Shown here piece by piece: positions 8,706 through 17,401 of a stretch of 64,000 nucleotides of DNA (the stretch's first letter is position 1; each line of letters opens with the position of its first letter). Both the position numbers and the translations under genes were made by a program. The stretch spans positions 28,310 through 92,309 of the forward strand of contig NZ_JAKYXC010000004.1 in the NCBI RefSeq assembly GCF_022538185.1, in the 5' to 3' direction. Source of the DNA: Microbacterium sp. CFH 31415. GTDB lineage: Bacteria > Actinomycetota > Actinomycetes > Actinomycetales > Microbacteriaceae. Under the pieces are notes generated by a model, which made no database searches, was not told where the DNA came from, and saw only the letters and a program-made list of their open reading frames with translations.

Positions 8706-9344
8706 GTGCCCTCCTCCCCCGCCATCGACGACTATCTGAAGACGATCTACCACCACACCGAGTGGCAGACCGATCGCATCACGCCGTCGCAGCTGGCGGC
8801 CGAGCTGGGGCTGGCGCCGTCGAGCGTCACCGAGATGGTTCAGAAGCTCGCCGCGCAGGATCTCGTCACCCATCGCCCGTACGGCCCCATCGCACTCACC
8901 GAGCCGGGCAGGCTGCGGGCGGCGGCGATCATCCGGCGCCACCGCCTGATCGAGACGTGGCTCGTGCGCGAGTTCGGGTACGCGTGGGACGAGGTGCACG
9001 ATGAGGCCGAGGTGCTCGAGCACGCGATCAGTGACCGGCTGCTCGAGGGCATCGACGAGCGCCTCGGACGCCCGCGCTTCGATCCGCACGGAGACGCGAT
9101 TCCGGACGCCGCCGGCGCGGTCGAGCGCGTCCCGTTCGTGCTGCTCGCCGCGGCACCGGTCGGTCACACCGGGCGCGTGCTGCGCGTGAGCGACCGCGAC
9201 CCCGATGTGCTGCGGGCCGTCGAGGCGGCCGGTGTCGAGGTGGGCGCCGATGCGACGGTGACGGATGCCGCGACCCTCCGCATCGGCGACGTCGACGTCG
9301 CGCTTCCGGCGGCCGCGGCCGACGCCGTCTGGCTCAGCGCCTGA
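8706..9344 (+). CDS. mntR: DtxR/MntR family metal-dependent repressor
   Basis: 212 residues: N-terminal winged helix (residues about 5-65, ITPSQLAAELGLAPSSVTEM), then the metal-binding dimerisation domain with IIRRHRLIETWL, WDEVHDEAEVLEH and RFDPHG supplying His/Glu ligands, and a C-terminal SH3-like domain. Known relatives repress metal importers when Mn2+ or Fe2+ is abundant. Own -10 TAGCCT (8694-8699) lies 6 bases before the GTG, so it can also be made independently of mntH. Its 3' end overlaps the convergent SDR gene by 11 bases. Confidence 0.92.
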   Translation: MPSSPAIDDYLKTIYHHTEWQTDRITPSQLAAELGLAPSSVTEMVQKLAAQDLVTHRPYGPIALTEPGRLRAAAIIRRHRLIETWLVREFGYAWDEVHDEAEVLEHAISDRLLEGIDERLGRPRFDPHGDAIPDAAGAVERVPFVLLAAAPVGHTGRVLRVSDRDPDVLRAVEAAGVEVGADATVTDAATLRIGDVDVALPAAAADAVWLSA

Positions 9345-10296
9345 CGACCGTCTCGAAGGGCCAGCGCACGCCGGTCGCCTCCTCGGCTGCGCGCCAGAGC
9401 CGCGCCGCGACCTCTGCGTCGAGCGTGATGCGCGCCGCTCGCTGCCGGCGGGGCTCGCCACGCGCGACCGTGCGCGGCCCCCAGAACTCGCCGCCCTCGA
9501 CGTCGGGATCGACGAGGGCGCGCACGAGCGACCATGCGCCGTGCTCCTTCGACTGGGCGATCGCGGCCTGCAGGTTGTCGCGGAACCTCTTCGCCCGTGT
9601 CGGCGCGTTGACGCCCGCGATGCCGGGCGTGCGCCCGCTGGTCGAGTAGCCCGGATGCGCGACCACGCTGTCGACGGGAACGCCCGCCGCCCGCAGACGG
9701 CGGTCCGCCTCGAATCCCAGCGCCGTCGTCGCGATCTTCGACTGCACGTACGCGCGCCAGGCCGAGTATCCCTCGACGAGCTGCGGATCGACCGGGTCGT
9801 ATGGGGTCAGCGACGTCGACATGCTGCCGACCCACACCATGCGGCCCGACCGGTCGGCGAGCGGCCGCAGCAGCTCGCCGGCGAGCGCGAAGTGACCCAG
9901 TGCGTTGGTGGCCAGAACGAGCTCGTGCCCGTCCACCGTCATCTGACGCTCCTTCGGCGCGTGCACGATCCCGGCGTTGAGCAGCACGCCGTCCAGGCCG
10001 CCCTTGCCGCGGATGCTCGCGGCCGCCGAGCGCACCGATCCGAGGTTGCTCGTGTCGAGGACGAGCGTCTCCGTGGCGCCGGGCGCGGCATCGGGAACCC
10101 GTCGCCGCACCGCCGCGCGTGCAGCGGCGAGCCGGTTCGGGTGCCGGCCGGTCATGTAGACGCGGGCTCCGGCGCCGACGAGCTGCTCGGACGCGAAGAA
10201 GCCGAGGCCCGCGTTCGAACCCGTCACGAGATATGCGCGACCGGAGAGGTCGGGCAGGTGTCGGGGGTCCCACGTCGTGCGCACGACTCCGACCAT
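9334..10296 (-). CDS. SDR family NAD(P)-dependent oxidoreductase
   Basis: 320 residues from ATG 10296; the frame is open further upstream but would run through the divergent HAD gene's promoter. Rossmann features: TGSNAGLGF (cofactor loop), LLNAGI, Ser in VGSMSTS and the catalytic YVQSK (YxxxK). The pattern resembles the WW-domain oxidoreductase/retinol dehydrogenase-like SDRs. It probably reduces or oxidises a small alcohol/ketone; substrate unknown. The last codons overlap mntR tail to tail. Confidence 0.88.
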   Translation of the reverse strand: MVGVVRTTWDPRHLPDLSGRAYLVTGSNAGLGFFASEQLVGAGARVYMTGRHPNRLAAARAAVRRRVPDAAPGATETLVLDTSNLGSVRSAAASIRGKGGLDGVLLNAGIVHAPKERQMTVDGHELVLATNALGHFALAGELLRPLADRSGRMVWVGSMSTSLTPYDPVDPQLVEGYSAWRAYVQSKIATTALGFEADRRLRAAGVPVDSVVAHPGYSTSGRTPGIAGVNAPTRAKRFRDNLQAAIAQSKEHGAWSLVRALVDPDVEGGEFWGPRTVARGEPRRQRAARITLDAEVAARLWRAAEEATGVRWPFETVVRR

Positions 10297-10322
10297 ATCC
10301 CCGCGACCCCTAGGCTGGGCGC

Positions 10323-11132
10323 ATGCGGACCCGCGCCGAGATCGAATGCTGGCTGACCGACATGGACGGGGTCCTCGTCCATGAGAACACGCCGATTCCG
10401 GGGGCGTCGCAGCTGCTGCAGCAGTGGCGCGACACCGGCACACCGTTCCTCGTCCTGACCAACAACTCGATCTTCACGCCGCGCGATCTGTCGGCCCGGC
10501 TGCGGGCCTCCGGGCTCCTCGTTCCCGAGGAGTCCATCTGGACCTCTGCGCTCGCCACCGCCGACTTCCTCAAGTCGCAGATGCCCGGCGGGACCGCCTT
10601 CGTGATCGGCGAAGCCGGACTCACCACCGCCCTCCACGAGGCCGGGTTCATCATGACCGAGACCGAGCCGGACTACGTGGTCGTCGGCGAGACGCGCAAC
10701 TACTCGTTCGAGGCGATCACGAAGGCGATCCGGTTCATCGGCGCCGGCGCCCGGTTCATCGCGACCAACCCCGACGCGACCGGCCCGTCGACCGACGGGG
10801 TGCTGCCGGCCACCGGTGCGATCTCGGCGCTGATCACGAAGGCGACCGGCATGGAGCCGTACGTCGTCGGCAAGCCGAACCCGATGATGTTCCGCTCCGC
10901 GATGAACCGCCTCGGCGCGCACTCCGAGAACACCGGCATGATCGGCGACCGCATGGACACCGACGTGGTCGCCGGCATCGAGGCCGGCCTCCACACCGTG
11001 CTCGTACTCACCGGCATCAGCGACCCGGCCGAGATCCAGCGGTATCCGTTCCGCCCCGACGAGGTGCTCGACTCGGTCGCCGACCTGCTCGCCGAGCACC
11101 CCGTCGAGGCCGAGGAGACCGACATCCTCTGA
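10323..11132 (+). CDS. HAD-IIA family phosphatase (NagD-like)
   Basis: 269 residues. HAD motifs: the nucleophile loop WLTDMDGVLVHE, motif II TNNS, the C2A cap typical of subfamily IIA, and GDRMDTDV as motif IV. Relatives dephosphorylate nucleoside monophosphates or sugar phosphates. TAGGCT (10311-10316) lies 6 bases upstream of ATG, giving a leaderless transcript divergent from the SDR gene. Confidence 0.9.
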   Translation: MRTRAEIECWLTDMDGVLVHENTPIPGASQLLQQWRDTGTPFLVLTNNSIFTPRDLSARLRASGLLVPEESIWTSALATADFLKSQMPGGTAFVIGEAGLTTALHEAGFIMTETEPDYVVVGETRNYSFEAITKAIRFIGAGARFIATNPDATGPSTDGVLPATGAISALITKATGMEPYVVGKPNPMMFRSAMNRLGAHSENTGMIGDRMDTDVVAGIEAGLHTVLVLTGISDPAEIQRYPFRPDEVLDSVADLLAEHPVEAEETDIL

Positions 11133-11183
11133 TCGGCCCGATGCGGACACCTGGCGTCCGCATCGGCCGATAGGGTCGCGGAC

Positions 11184-11759
11184 ATGGGAGCACTCGACGA
11201 CGGCGAGAAGGTGGAGGCGGCGGATGCCGCGACCTGGCGCGCGTGGCTCGAGGCCCACCATCGCACCTCGAAGGGCGCCTGGCTCGTGCGTGCGCGGCGC
11301 GGGTCGGGCCTGACGTTCGTCGAGTACGAGGACGCCATCCGGCAGGCGCTGTGCTTCGGGTGGATCGACGGTCCGGTGCGCAGCTTCGACGAGCTGCGGG
11401 GCGGCCTGTGGTTCGCGCCGCGCCGGCCGTCGAGCGGGTGGGCAGCCACCAACAAGGCACGTCTCATCGAACTCGAGGCAGCAGGGCTCATGACGGAGGC
11501 GGGCCTGCGCGCGGCAGAGGTCGCGAAGCAGAACGGCGCCTGGACGGTGTTCGACAACGCCGAGGCGATGATCGAGCCCGACGACCTGGCCGCCGCGCTC
11601 GACGCCCAGCCCGAGGCCCGGGAGAAGTGGGACGCGTTCCCCCCGTCGGCCCGCAAGATGGGCATCGGTTCGGTCGACTCGGCGCGGCGACCCGAGACCC
11701 GCGCGACGCGCATCGCCAAGATCGTGGCGGACGCCGCTGCAGACAGGAGACCCCGATGA
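11184..11759 (+). CDS. YdeI/OmpD-associated family protein
   Basis: 191 residues. The N-terminal half (KGAWLVRARRGSG, EDAIRQALCFGWIDG, FAPRRPSSGWAATNK) matches the YdeI/OmpD-associated family, and the C-terminal part (WDAFPPSARKMGIGSVDSAR) is its usual tail. Function is poorly defined in the family; some members are linked to resistance to cationic peptides. TAGGGT (11171-11176) is 7 bases before the ATG. Its stop overlaps the start of the small membrane protein gene (ATGA). Confidence 0.85.
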   Translation: MGALDDGEKVEAADAATWRAWLEAHHRTSKGAWLVRARRGSGLTFVEYEDAIRQALCFGWIDGPVRSFDELRGGLWFAPRRPSSGWAATNKARLIELEAAGLMTEAGLRAAEVAKQNGAWTVFDNAEAMIEPDDLAAALDAQPEAREKWDAFPPSARKMGIGSVDSARRPETRATRIAKIVADAAADRRPR

Positions 11760-11872
11760 CGGAGCTCGAGCAGACTCTTCTCTTCGCCGGCACCGCCATC
11801 GTGCTGGCGGGCACGCTGATCGTCTTCGTCTGGCAGTGGTGGCGGGGGCGTGGTCGCGGCGGCGACGACTGA
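11756..11872 (+). CDS. 38-residue single-pass membrane protein
   Basis: MTELEQTLLFAGTAIVLAGT begins a single hydrophobic helix (about residues 7-28) followed by an aromatic/Arg-Gly tail (WQWWRGRGRGGDD), so the C-terminus should be cytoplasmic. The ATG overlaps the upstream stop as ATGA and AGGAGA lies 6 bases before it, which argues that it is translated. No family recognised; it is easily missed because of its length. Confidence 0.7.
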   Translation: MTELEQTLLFAGTAIVLAGTLIVFVWQWWRGRGRGGDD

Positions 11873-11921
11873 CTGCGGGCCAGCTGACCGCGGCGGCCGG
11901 CTGCGTACAGGCAGAGACTGA

Positions 11922-12500
11922 CTACTGCGGCTCGAGCCCCAGGTCGTCGAGGTCGATTGCGGCGAGCCATTGCAGCCCCGCGGCTTCGACGGCGGCCTGA
12001 GCGCCGGTCTTGCGGTCGACGATCACGGCGACGGCGACCGGCTCGGCGCCCTCCCGGCGAAGTGCCTCGACGGCCTTGAGCGCCGACTGGCCCGTGGTCG
12101 AGGTGTCTTCGAGCACGACCACCCGCTTGCCCGCGACATCCGCTCCCTCCACCTGACGGCCGCGACCGTGGTCCTTGGGCTCCTTGCGCACGACGAAGGC
12201 GTCGAGCGGCATGTGCGTGCGCGCCGACTCGTGCATCACGGCGTTGGCGATCGGGTCGGCGCCCAGCGTGAGACCGCCGACCGCGACGATGCCGTCGAGG
12301 TCGCGGATCAGATCGAGCATGATGCGCCCGATCGACGGGGCCGCCCGGTGGTCGAGGGTGAGCTTGCGCATGTCGACGTAGTATGTGGCCTGCGCGCCGC
12401 TCGAGAGCGTGAAGTCGCCGTGGAACACCGCCTCGTCCTGGATGAGGGCGATGAGGTACTGGCGGTCGGCTTCGAGCGCGGGCGTGGACGCGACGGTCAT
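11922..12500 (-). CDS. pyrE: orotate phosphoribosyltransferase
   Basis: 192 residues. The PRPP-binding motif VVVLEDTSTTGQSAL and the N-terminal SSGAQATYYVDMRKL are characteristic of OPRT, which converts orotate and PRPP to OMP in pyrimidine synthesis. Start ATG 12500 is placed 7 bases after TAGAAT (12508-12513, reverse strand). No other pyr genes are nearby, so it is a stand-alone locus here. Confidence 0.95.
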   Translation of the reverse strand: MTVASTPALEADRQYLIALIQDEAVFHGDFTLSSGAQATYYVDMRKLTLDHRAAPSIGRIMLDLIRDLDGIVAVGGLTLGADPIANAVMHESARTHMPLDAFVVRKEPKDHGRGRQVEGADVAGKRVVVLEDTSTTGQSALKAVEALRREGAEPVAVAVIVDRKTGAQAAVEAAGLQWLAAIDLDDLGLEPQ

Positions 12501-12534
12501 GGGGATGATTCTACGGATGCCCCGCAACGACGAA

Positions 12535-12562
12535 GCGGGTGCGATCTCGCGATCGCACCCGC
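12535..12562 (-). terminator. intrinsic terminator after the secreted protease gene
   Basis: Perfect 12-bp stem GCGGGTGCGATC / GATCGCACCCGC with a TCGC loop, 12 bases past the protease stop. On the reverse strand it is followed by TTCGTCGTT. Confidence 0.75.
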
Positions 12563-12574
12563 CTGTCGCGTCGA

Positions 12575-13363
12575 TCAGTCCAGGAAGGGCATCACGAAGG
12601 CGAGGTCGTCGGCACGGTCGACGCGGTAGACGCCGCCGGTGCCGGCGCACGTGCTGTTCTTCCCGAACGAGGTCACGCCGGCGATGACGTTGCTCGACCC
12701 CAGGAAGTTGGGACCGCCGGAGTCGCCCGAGCAGGTGCCGCCGGTGTGGGCGTTGTTCGAGAGGATCATCGAGCCGTCGCCCGTGTACCCGGTGTTGATC
12801 GAGTTGAGCTTCGGGTACGAGACCATGCGCAGGCGCTCGGCCTGGTCCTTCCACGACGCGGCGTCGGGGAAGCTCTTCTGCAGCCCGTAGCCCACGGCCG
12901 TGAAGGTGGCGGCCTTCTTGTTGGTCTTGAAGGCGTCGAGCTGGTCGAGTGCGGGCAGCGCACCGTATCGCGGCAGGTCCACGGCCTCGTCGAGCACCAC
13001 GACGCCCAGGTCGTACAGGTAGAACGCGGCGTCGTCGTAGTCCGGGTGCGTGTACGGCGTGCCGCTGACCTCACCGGTCGTGGGGTAGCCGTGGGCCGCG
13101 GCATCCCGAACATCGTCGTCGAACCACAGCTCCACGTGGTCGGCGCCGAAGGTGCAGTGCCCCGCCGTGAGATAGACCGTCGGCGAGATCAGCGTGCCGC
13201 TGCAGCGCCATGCCGGGGCGCCGTCGACGAAGGCGACCATGAGGCCGACCTCCGGGTGTCCGTTCCCATCCGGCACCCCATCCGTGATTCCCTGTGCCGG
13301 TGCGGCGCTGAGTCCGATGAGTGCCAATGCCGCAACAACTGCGGCGAGCGCTTTGTGGCGCAT
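12575..13363 (-). CDS. secreted trypsin-like serine protease (S1)
   Basis: 262 residues with a Sec signal peptide (MRHKALAAVV..., cleavage expected after SAAPAQG, about residue 25). The catalytic triad is complete: His69 in TAGHC, Asp118 in YDLGVV and Ser215 in GDSGGP; paired cysteines (54/70 and 211/239 region) suggest disulfides. The mature start ITDGVPDGNGHPEVGL lacks the classical IVGG. GGGAGAGGGG upstream of ATG 13363 is a good RBS. Extracellular protein degradation is the likely role. Confidence 0.92.
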   Translation of the reverse strand: MRHKALAAVVAALALIGLSAAPAQGITDGVPDGNGHPEVGLMVAFVDGAPAWRCSGTLISPTVYLTAGHCTFGADHVELWFDDDVRDAAAHGYPTTGEVSGTPYTHPDYDDAAFYLYDLGVVVLDEAVDLPRYGALPALDQLDAFKTNKKAATFTAVGYGLQKSFPDAASWKDQAERLRMVSYPKLNSINTGYTGDGSMILSNNAHTGGTCSGDSGGPNFLGSSNVIAGVTSFGKNSTCAGTGGVYRVDRADDLAFVMPFLD

Positions 13364-13479
13364 GCAGTACCCCTCTCCCTGGGTTGTGCGACGAGCATGC
13401 CACCGCGGGTGAGGCGTGACAAGAGTGGACTCGGGATGCCGCGGCCCCGCGTAGCCGGGACTCCTCACCGCCCTCGGGG

Positions 13480-14157
13480 TCACCGAGGGGCGTCGAAGTG
13501 CTCCCAGTGACCCTCCGAGACGACCTCGACCGTGCCGTCGACGACCGTGATCGCCGTCTGGTCGTCGATCGCATAGGCGGGTCCGGGCATCGTCGTCGCC
13601 CACCGACGCGCCGCCGCGGTGGTGTTCTCGTCCCAGCCCGGATAGTCGAGGTGCGGGAAGATCGAGAAGTCCACCACGCCCAGAGTCTCGTCGCCGCCGT
13701 CGGGTCGCCAGTCGACGAACTGAGCGCCGATGCGCGGCGTCATCACCATGCTGCCCGCGCTCACCCCCACCCACACGAGGTCGGGCATGGCTGCGAGCTC
13801 GTCGGCCAGGCCGGATTCGCGCATCCAGTGACTCAGGTAGACCGCCTCGCCGCCGTCGACCAGCAGCACGTCCGCGTCGCGGACCCAGGGCACCCATCGT
13901 TCGGCGCGGATCGACGGCAGGGCCGTGAGCTCGAGCACGCCGACCGACCTCCAGCCGAGCGTCGTCAGCGCGCTCTCCCCCTCCCATCGCCCGGCGATCC
14001 CCTTCCAGACGGACTCGGGTGAGCACATCGGATGGCCCCACTGGGCGGTCGGGATGAACAGCGCCCGCGACTCGGCGATCGGCTTGCCGAGCAGGTCGAC
14101 GAGCGCCGACCGGATCGATTCGTTCGTGATCCCGCCTGACGTGAGCAGCAGCTTCAT
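13480..14157 (-). CDS. peptidase E-like (S51) protein
   Basis: 225 residues. GVSAGSMV holds the nucleophilic Ser of the class I glutamine amidotransferase-like fold, and VLLVDGGEAVYLSHW and FSIFPHLDYPGWDE fit the S51 family (alpha-aspartyl dipeptidase E and relatives). AGAGAGGAC lies before ATG 14157. Cytoplasmic. Probably an Asp-dipeptidase or related hydrolase; a short hairpin (CCCTCGG/CCGAGGG) overlaps the stop codon. Confidence 0.85.
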   Translation of the reverse strand: MKLLLTSGGITNESIRSALVDLLGKPIAESRALFIPTAQWGHPMCSPESVWKGIAGRWEGESALTTLGWRSVGVLELTALPSIRAERWVPWVRDADVLLVDGGEAVYLSHWMRESGLADELAAMPDLVWVGVSAGSMVMTPRIGAQFVDWRPDGGDETLGVVDFSIFPHLDYPGWDENTTAAARRWATTMPGPAYAIDDQTAITVVDGTVEVVSEGHWEHFDAPR

Positions 14158-14284
14158 GAACGTCCTCTCTCGCCCCGCGTTCTGGTTGTGATGTGCAATC
14201 GGTTCTGGCGACGGTACTACGAGAGCGGTACCACTGCAACGGCCGCCGCTCTGAGCGTCGGCCGCTCGTCCTAGGCTGGAGACC

Positions 14285-15124
14285 ATGCGCTTGGCCACCT
14301 GGAACGTGAACTCGATCCGCGCCCGAGTCGATCGGATCGTCGACTTCGCGGTGCGTGAGCATCTCGACGTGCTCGCCATGCAGGAGATCAAGTGCAAGGT
14401 CGAGCAGTTCCCGTTCGCCGCCTTCGAAGACGCCGGCTTCCACGTCGAGGCGCACGGGTTCTCGCAGTGGAACGGCGTCGCGATCGCGAGCCGCGAGCCC
14501 GTCGAGAACGTGCGCACCGCGTTTCCGGGCATGCCCGGTTTCGAGAAGGGGCACAACGGTCCCGATGCTCCGCAGGAGGCCCGCGCGATGGGCGCGACCG
14601 TCGGCGGAGTCGAGGTCTGGAGCCTCTATGTGCCGAACGGCCGCTCTCTCGGCGACCCGCACTACTTCTACAAGCTCGACTGGCTCGCGGCGCTCGAGCA
14701 GTACACCCGCGATTCGCTGACGGCGAATCCCGATCTCGCCCTCGCCCTGGTCGGCGACTTCAACATCGCACCGACGGACGCCGACAACGGCGACCCCACC
14801 GTCGTGCAAGGCTTCGCGACCCATGTGTCGCCGCCCGAGCGAGAGGCCTTCGCTGCGCTCGAGGGCGCCGGGCTGACCGACGTCGTGCGCCCGCTCGTGC
14901 CGACCGGGTACACGTACTGGGACTACAAGCAGCTGCGGTTCCCGCGCAACGAGGGCATGCGCATCGACTTCATCCTGGGCTCGCACGCGATCGCCGATGC
15001 CGTGACCGGCGCCACGATCCACCGCAACGAGCGCAAGGGCGAGGCGCCGAGCGATCACGTGCCCGTGGTCGTCGACCTCGACCTCGAGGGGCCCGACGAC
15101 GACGATCGCCCGATGATCTTCTGA
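14285..15124 (+). CDS. xth: exodeoxyribonuclease III
   Basis: 279 residues of the endonuclease/exonuclease/phosphatase fold: MRLATWNVNSIRAR, catalytic MQEIK, VGDFNIAP and terminal SDHVPVVVD. It acts as AP endonuclease/3'-phosphatase in base-excision repair. TAGGCT (14272-14277) ends 7 bases before the ATG. The gene is followed by a short hairpin. Confidence 0.93.
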   Translation: MRLATWNVNSIRARVDRIVDFAVREHLDVLAMQEIKCKVEQFPFAAFEDAGFHVEAHGFSQWNGVAIASREPVENVRTAFPGMPGFEKGHNGPDAPQEARAMGATVGGVEVWSLYVPNGRSLGDPHYFYKLDWLAALEQYTRDSLTANPDLALALVGDFNIAPTDADNGDPTVVQGFATHVSPPEREAFAALEGAGLTDVVRPLVPTGYTYWDYKQLRFPRNEGMRIDFILGSHAIADAVTGATIHRNERKGEAPSDHVPVVVDLDLEGPDDDDRPMIF

Positions 15125-15131
15125 CGCGCCA

Positions 15132-15150
15132 CGGCTGGTTCCCCCAGCCG
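15132..15150 (+). terminator. hairpin after xth
   Basis: CGGCTGG-TTCCC-CCAGCCG, a 7-bp perfect stem 7 bases after the xth stop. There is no T-run, so it is a weak terminator candidate. Confidence 0.45.
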
Positions 15151-15200
15151 CCCGTGTCAAGCGCTGGGCGCAGCGTCCCTCCCCTGCCTACTCTGGGCGC

Positions 15201-15926
15201 ATGGCGGTGAACGAGCTGTGGCTGGTCAGGCACGGGGAGAGTGTCGGCAACGTGGCGGCGACGCGGGCGGAACTCGAGCGGCTCGACACGATCCCGCTCG
15301 ACATCCGCGATGCCGACGTTCCGCTGTCCGACACGGGCCGCGAGCAGGCTGCGGCGCTCGGTGAGTGGCTCGACGAGGGCGGCGCGCGGATCGACGCCTA
15401 CTGGGTCTCGCCGTACCTGCGCGCGCAGGAGACTCTGCGGATCGCGCTCGGCGAGCGCACCTCGGCCTCTCCGCCCGCCCTCGACGAGCGATTGCGCGAC
15501 CGCGAACTCGGCATCCTGGATCTTCTCACGCGCACCGGCGTGCAGCGCCTGCATCCGGAGGAGCGCGCCCGGCGCCTGCACCTTGGCAAGTTCTATCACC
15601 GGCCGCCCGGCGGGGAGTCGTGGGCAGACGTCGCGCTGCGTCTGCGGTCCTTCCTGCGGGACCGGCTCGAGGGACCGGGCGAGAAGGTCATGATCGTCGC
15701 GCATGATGCGGTGGTCATGCTGCTGCTGTACGTGCTGCTCCCCCTGCGCGAGGACGAGCTGCTCGACTTCGCCGCCGAGAACACCGTGCTCAACGCCTCG
15801 GTGACCCACCTCGTTCTCCGTGACCCGGGCTGGGAGCTGGTGACGTTCTCCGACGTGAGCCACCTCCAGCGCGAGGGCGCGGACGTCACCGTGCACCCCG
15901 GGAACCCCGATGTCGAGCCGGCCTGA
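15201..15926 (+). CDS. histidine phosphatase (phosphoglycerate mutase-like) family protein
   Basis: 241 residues. LVRHGESVGN contains the phospho-accepting His, RDRELG the conserved Glu loop, and VAHDAVVMLLL the second catalytic His. Substrate unclear; the size and inserts fit general phosphatases rather than glycolytic mutase. TACTCT (15189-15194) is 6 bases before ATG. Its 3' end overlaps the next gene by 17 bases, indicating translational coupling. Confidence 0.9.
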   Translation: MAVNELWLVRHGESVGNVAATRAELERLDTIPLDIRDADVPLSDTGREQAAALGEWLDEGGARIDAYWVSPYLRAQETLRIALGERTSASPPALDERLRDRELGILDLLTRTGVQRLHPEERARRLHLGKFYHRPPGGESWADVALRLRSFLRDRLEGPGEKVMIVAHDAVVMLLLYVLLPLREDELLDFAAENTVLNASVTHLVLRDPGWELVTFSDVSHLQREGADVTVHPGNPDVEPA

Positions 15927-16758
15927 GCCCGTCGGCCCCGAGCTGCTGCGGGGATGGGGCCTCCCCGACCCTGGCGACTCCAAGAAGGCGCGCGGCGACG
16001 TGGTGATCGTCGGCGGCTCGCGCAGCGCGCCGGGTGCCGCGCTGCTCGCGGGTGAAGCGGCGCTCCGCGTCGGCGCCGGACGAGTCGCCCTCGCCGTTCC
16101 GGCGTCGATCGATGCGCAGGTGGGCGTCGCCCTGCCGGAGTCCGGCGTGGTCGCACTGCCCGATGACGCTGACGACCCGTTCGAGGGCGACCTCCGCGAC
16201 CACGTGGCCCGCGCCGACGTCGTGCTCGTCGGTCCCGGGTTCGACGATCCCGCCGAGACGCGCGCGACCCTCCTCGCGGCGGTCGCCGCCGGTGCGCGGC
16301 GGCTGGTGCTCGACGCGTTCGCGCTCGGAGTGCTGCCCGAGGTCGAGCGGAACCTGCTGCCGCGTGAGCTCGTGCTGAGCCCGAACAAGGACGAGCTCGG
16401 CATCCTGCTCGATAGAGACCTGCGCGACGAGGCGACAGATGTCGTCGAGGCCGCCCGCCGCTTCGACGCCGTCGTCGGCTGCTACGGCATGGTCGCCCAC
16501 CCCGACGGGCGGCTCTGGCACATCGACGAGGGTGGTGCCGGACTCGGCACGTCGGGAAGCGGCGATGTGCTGGCCGGCGCGATCGCCGGGTTCGTCGCGC
16601 GCGGCATGCCGATCGAGCGAGCAGCTGTGTGGGGCGGATGGGCGCATGCCCGCGCCGGGTCGCGCCTCGAGGAGCGCGTCGGGCTGGGGTTCCTCGCACG
16701 CGACCTCACCGCCGAACTCACCCCGACGGTGCGCGACACCCTTGAGCAGGCTGACTGA
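15910..16758 (+). CDS. nnrD: ADP/ATP-dependent NAD(P)H-hydrate dehydratase
   Basis: 282 residues with the ribokinase-like carbohydrate-kinase fold: KKARGDVVIVGGSRSAPGA, VLVGPGF, LSPNKDELG and the ATP-site motif GTSGSGDVLAG. It repairs hydrated NAD(P)H. The epimerase half (YjeF_N) is not fused here, so this is the stand-alone dehydratase. The start lies within the end of the phosphatase gene. Confidence 0.9.
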   Translation: MSSRPEPVGPELLRGWGLPDPGDSKKARGDVVIVGGSRSAPGAALLAGEAALRVGAGRVALAVPASIDAQVGVALPESGVVALPDDADDPFEGDLRDHVARADVVLVGPGFDDPAETRATLLAAVAAGARRLVLDAFALGVLPEVERNLLPRELVLSPNKDELGILLDRDLRDEATDVVEAARRFDAVVGCYGMVAHPDGRLWHIDEGGAGLGTSGSGDVLAGAIAGFVARGMPIERAAVWGGWAHARAGSRLEERVGLGFLARDLTAELTPTVRDTLEQAD

Positions 16759-16764
16759 GCCGGC

Positions 16765-17331
16765 TCAGACCTCGGGGGTGGGCGCCGGCGTGCAGCTCGC
16801 GGGCGGGTAGTTGCCGCTGAGCTGGAAGTCCCAGCAGGTGAGGAAGTGCTCCTGGTTGATGCCAAGGATGAACGCGATGATCGCCACTCCGAGCACGACT
16901 CCCGCGATGAGCCACTTCGTGCCCGGGCTCGACTCGTGCGCGAAGTCGGGGAAGGCCACGCGGACCAGAACCCACAGCGTGAACGGGATGCCGATCAGCA
17001 CCGCGAGGATCGCGACGACGTCGACGATCGCGATCAGCAGGTCGGTCTCGTCGTCCGAGATGACGAACGACAGCACGAGCCAGACCGATGGGAGCAGCAG
17101 GAGGAACGCTCGAACGAGCTTGCCTCCGACCGGCTTCCGCTCCACGAGAACGAACACGAACGCCGCGGTCGAGGCGGCCCACACCGCGAGGATATCGTCG
17201 AAGAAGATCTCGCCGTAGACCCCGAGCGTGAACGCCGGCCACCAGGCGATCACAGCCATGCCGACCATCACGACCCCGACGGGCACGTCGCGCCGGCGGC
17301 GCTCCGCCCTGACCCTGCCGGTCTCGCTCAC
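16765..17331 (-). CDS. multi-pass membrane protein, unknown function
   Basis: 188 residues with about five hydrophobic segments; short basic N-terminus and a C-terminal extracytoplasmic-looking tail with two cysteines (LTCWDFQLSGNYPPASC). No family recognised. GTG start 6 bases after TAGTTT (17338-17343, reverse strand), a leaderless arrangement. It is convergent with nnrD, with only 6 bases between the stops. Confidence 0.75.
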   Translation of the reverse strand: MSETGRVRAERRRRDVPVGVVMVGMAVIAWWPAFTLGVYGEIFFDDILAVWAASTAAFVFVLVERKPVGGKLVRAFLLLLPSVWLVLSFVISDDETDLLIAIVDVVAILAVLIGIPFTLWVLVRVAFPDFAHESSPGTKWLIAGVVLGVAIIAFILGINQEHFLTCWDFQLSGNYPPASCTPAPTPEV

Positions 17332-17401
17332 ACCCGCAAACTAGCGGGAGCCCGCGCGAGCCGCCGGCGGCACACGCCGAGCGGCGCGGCGCGCCCTCTG
17401 C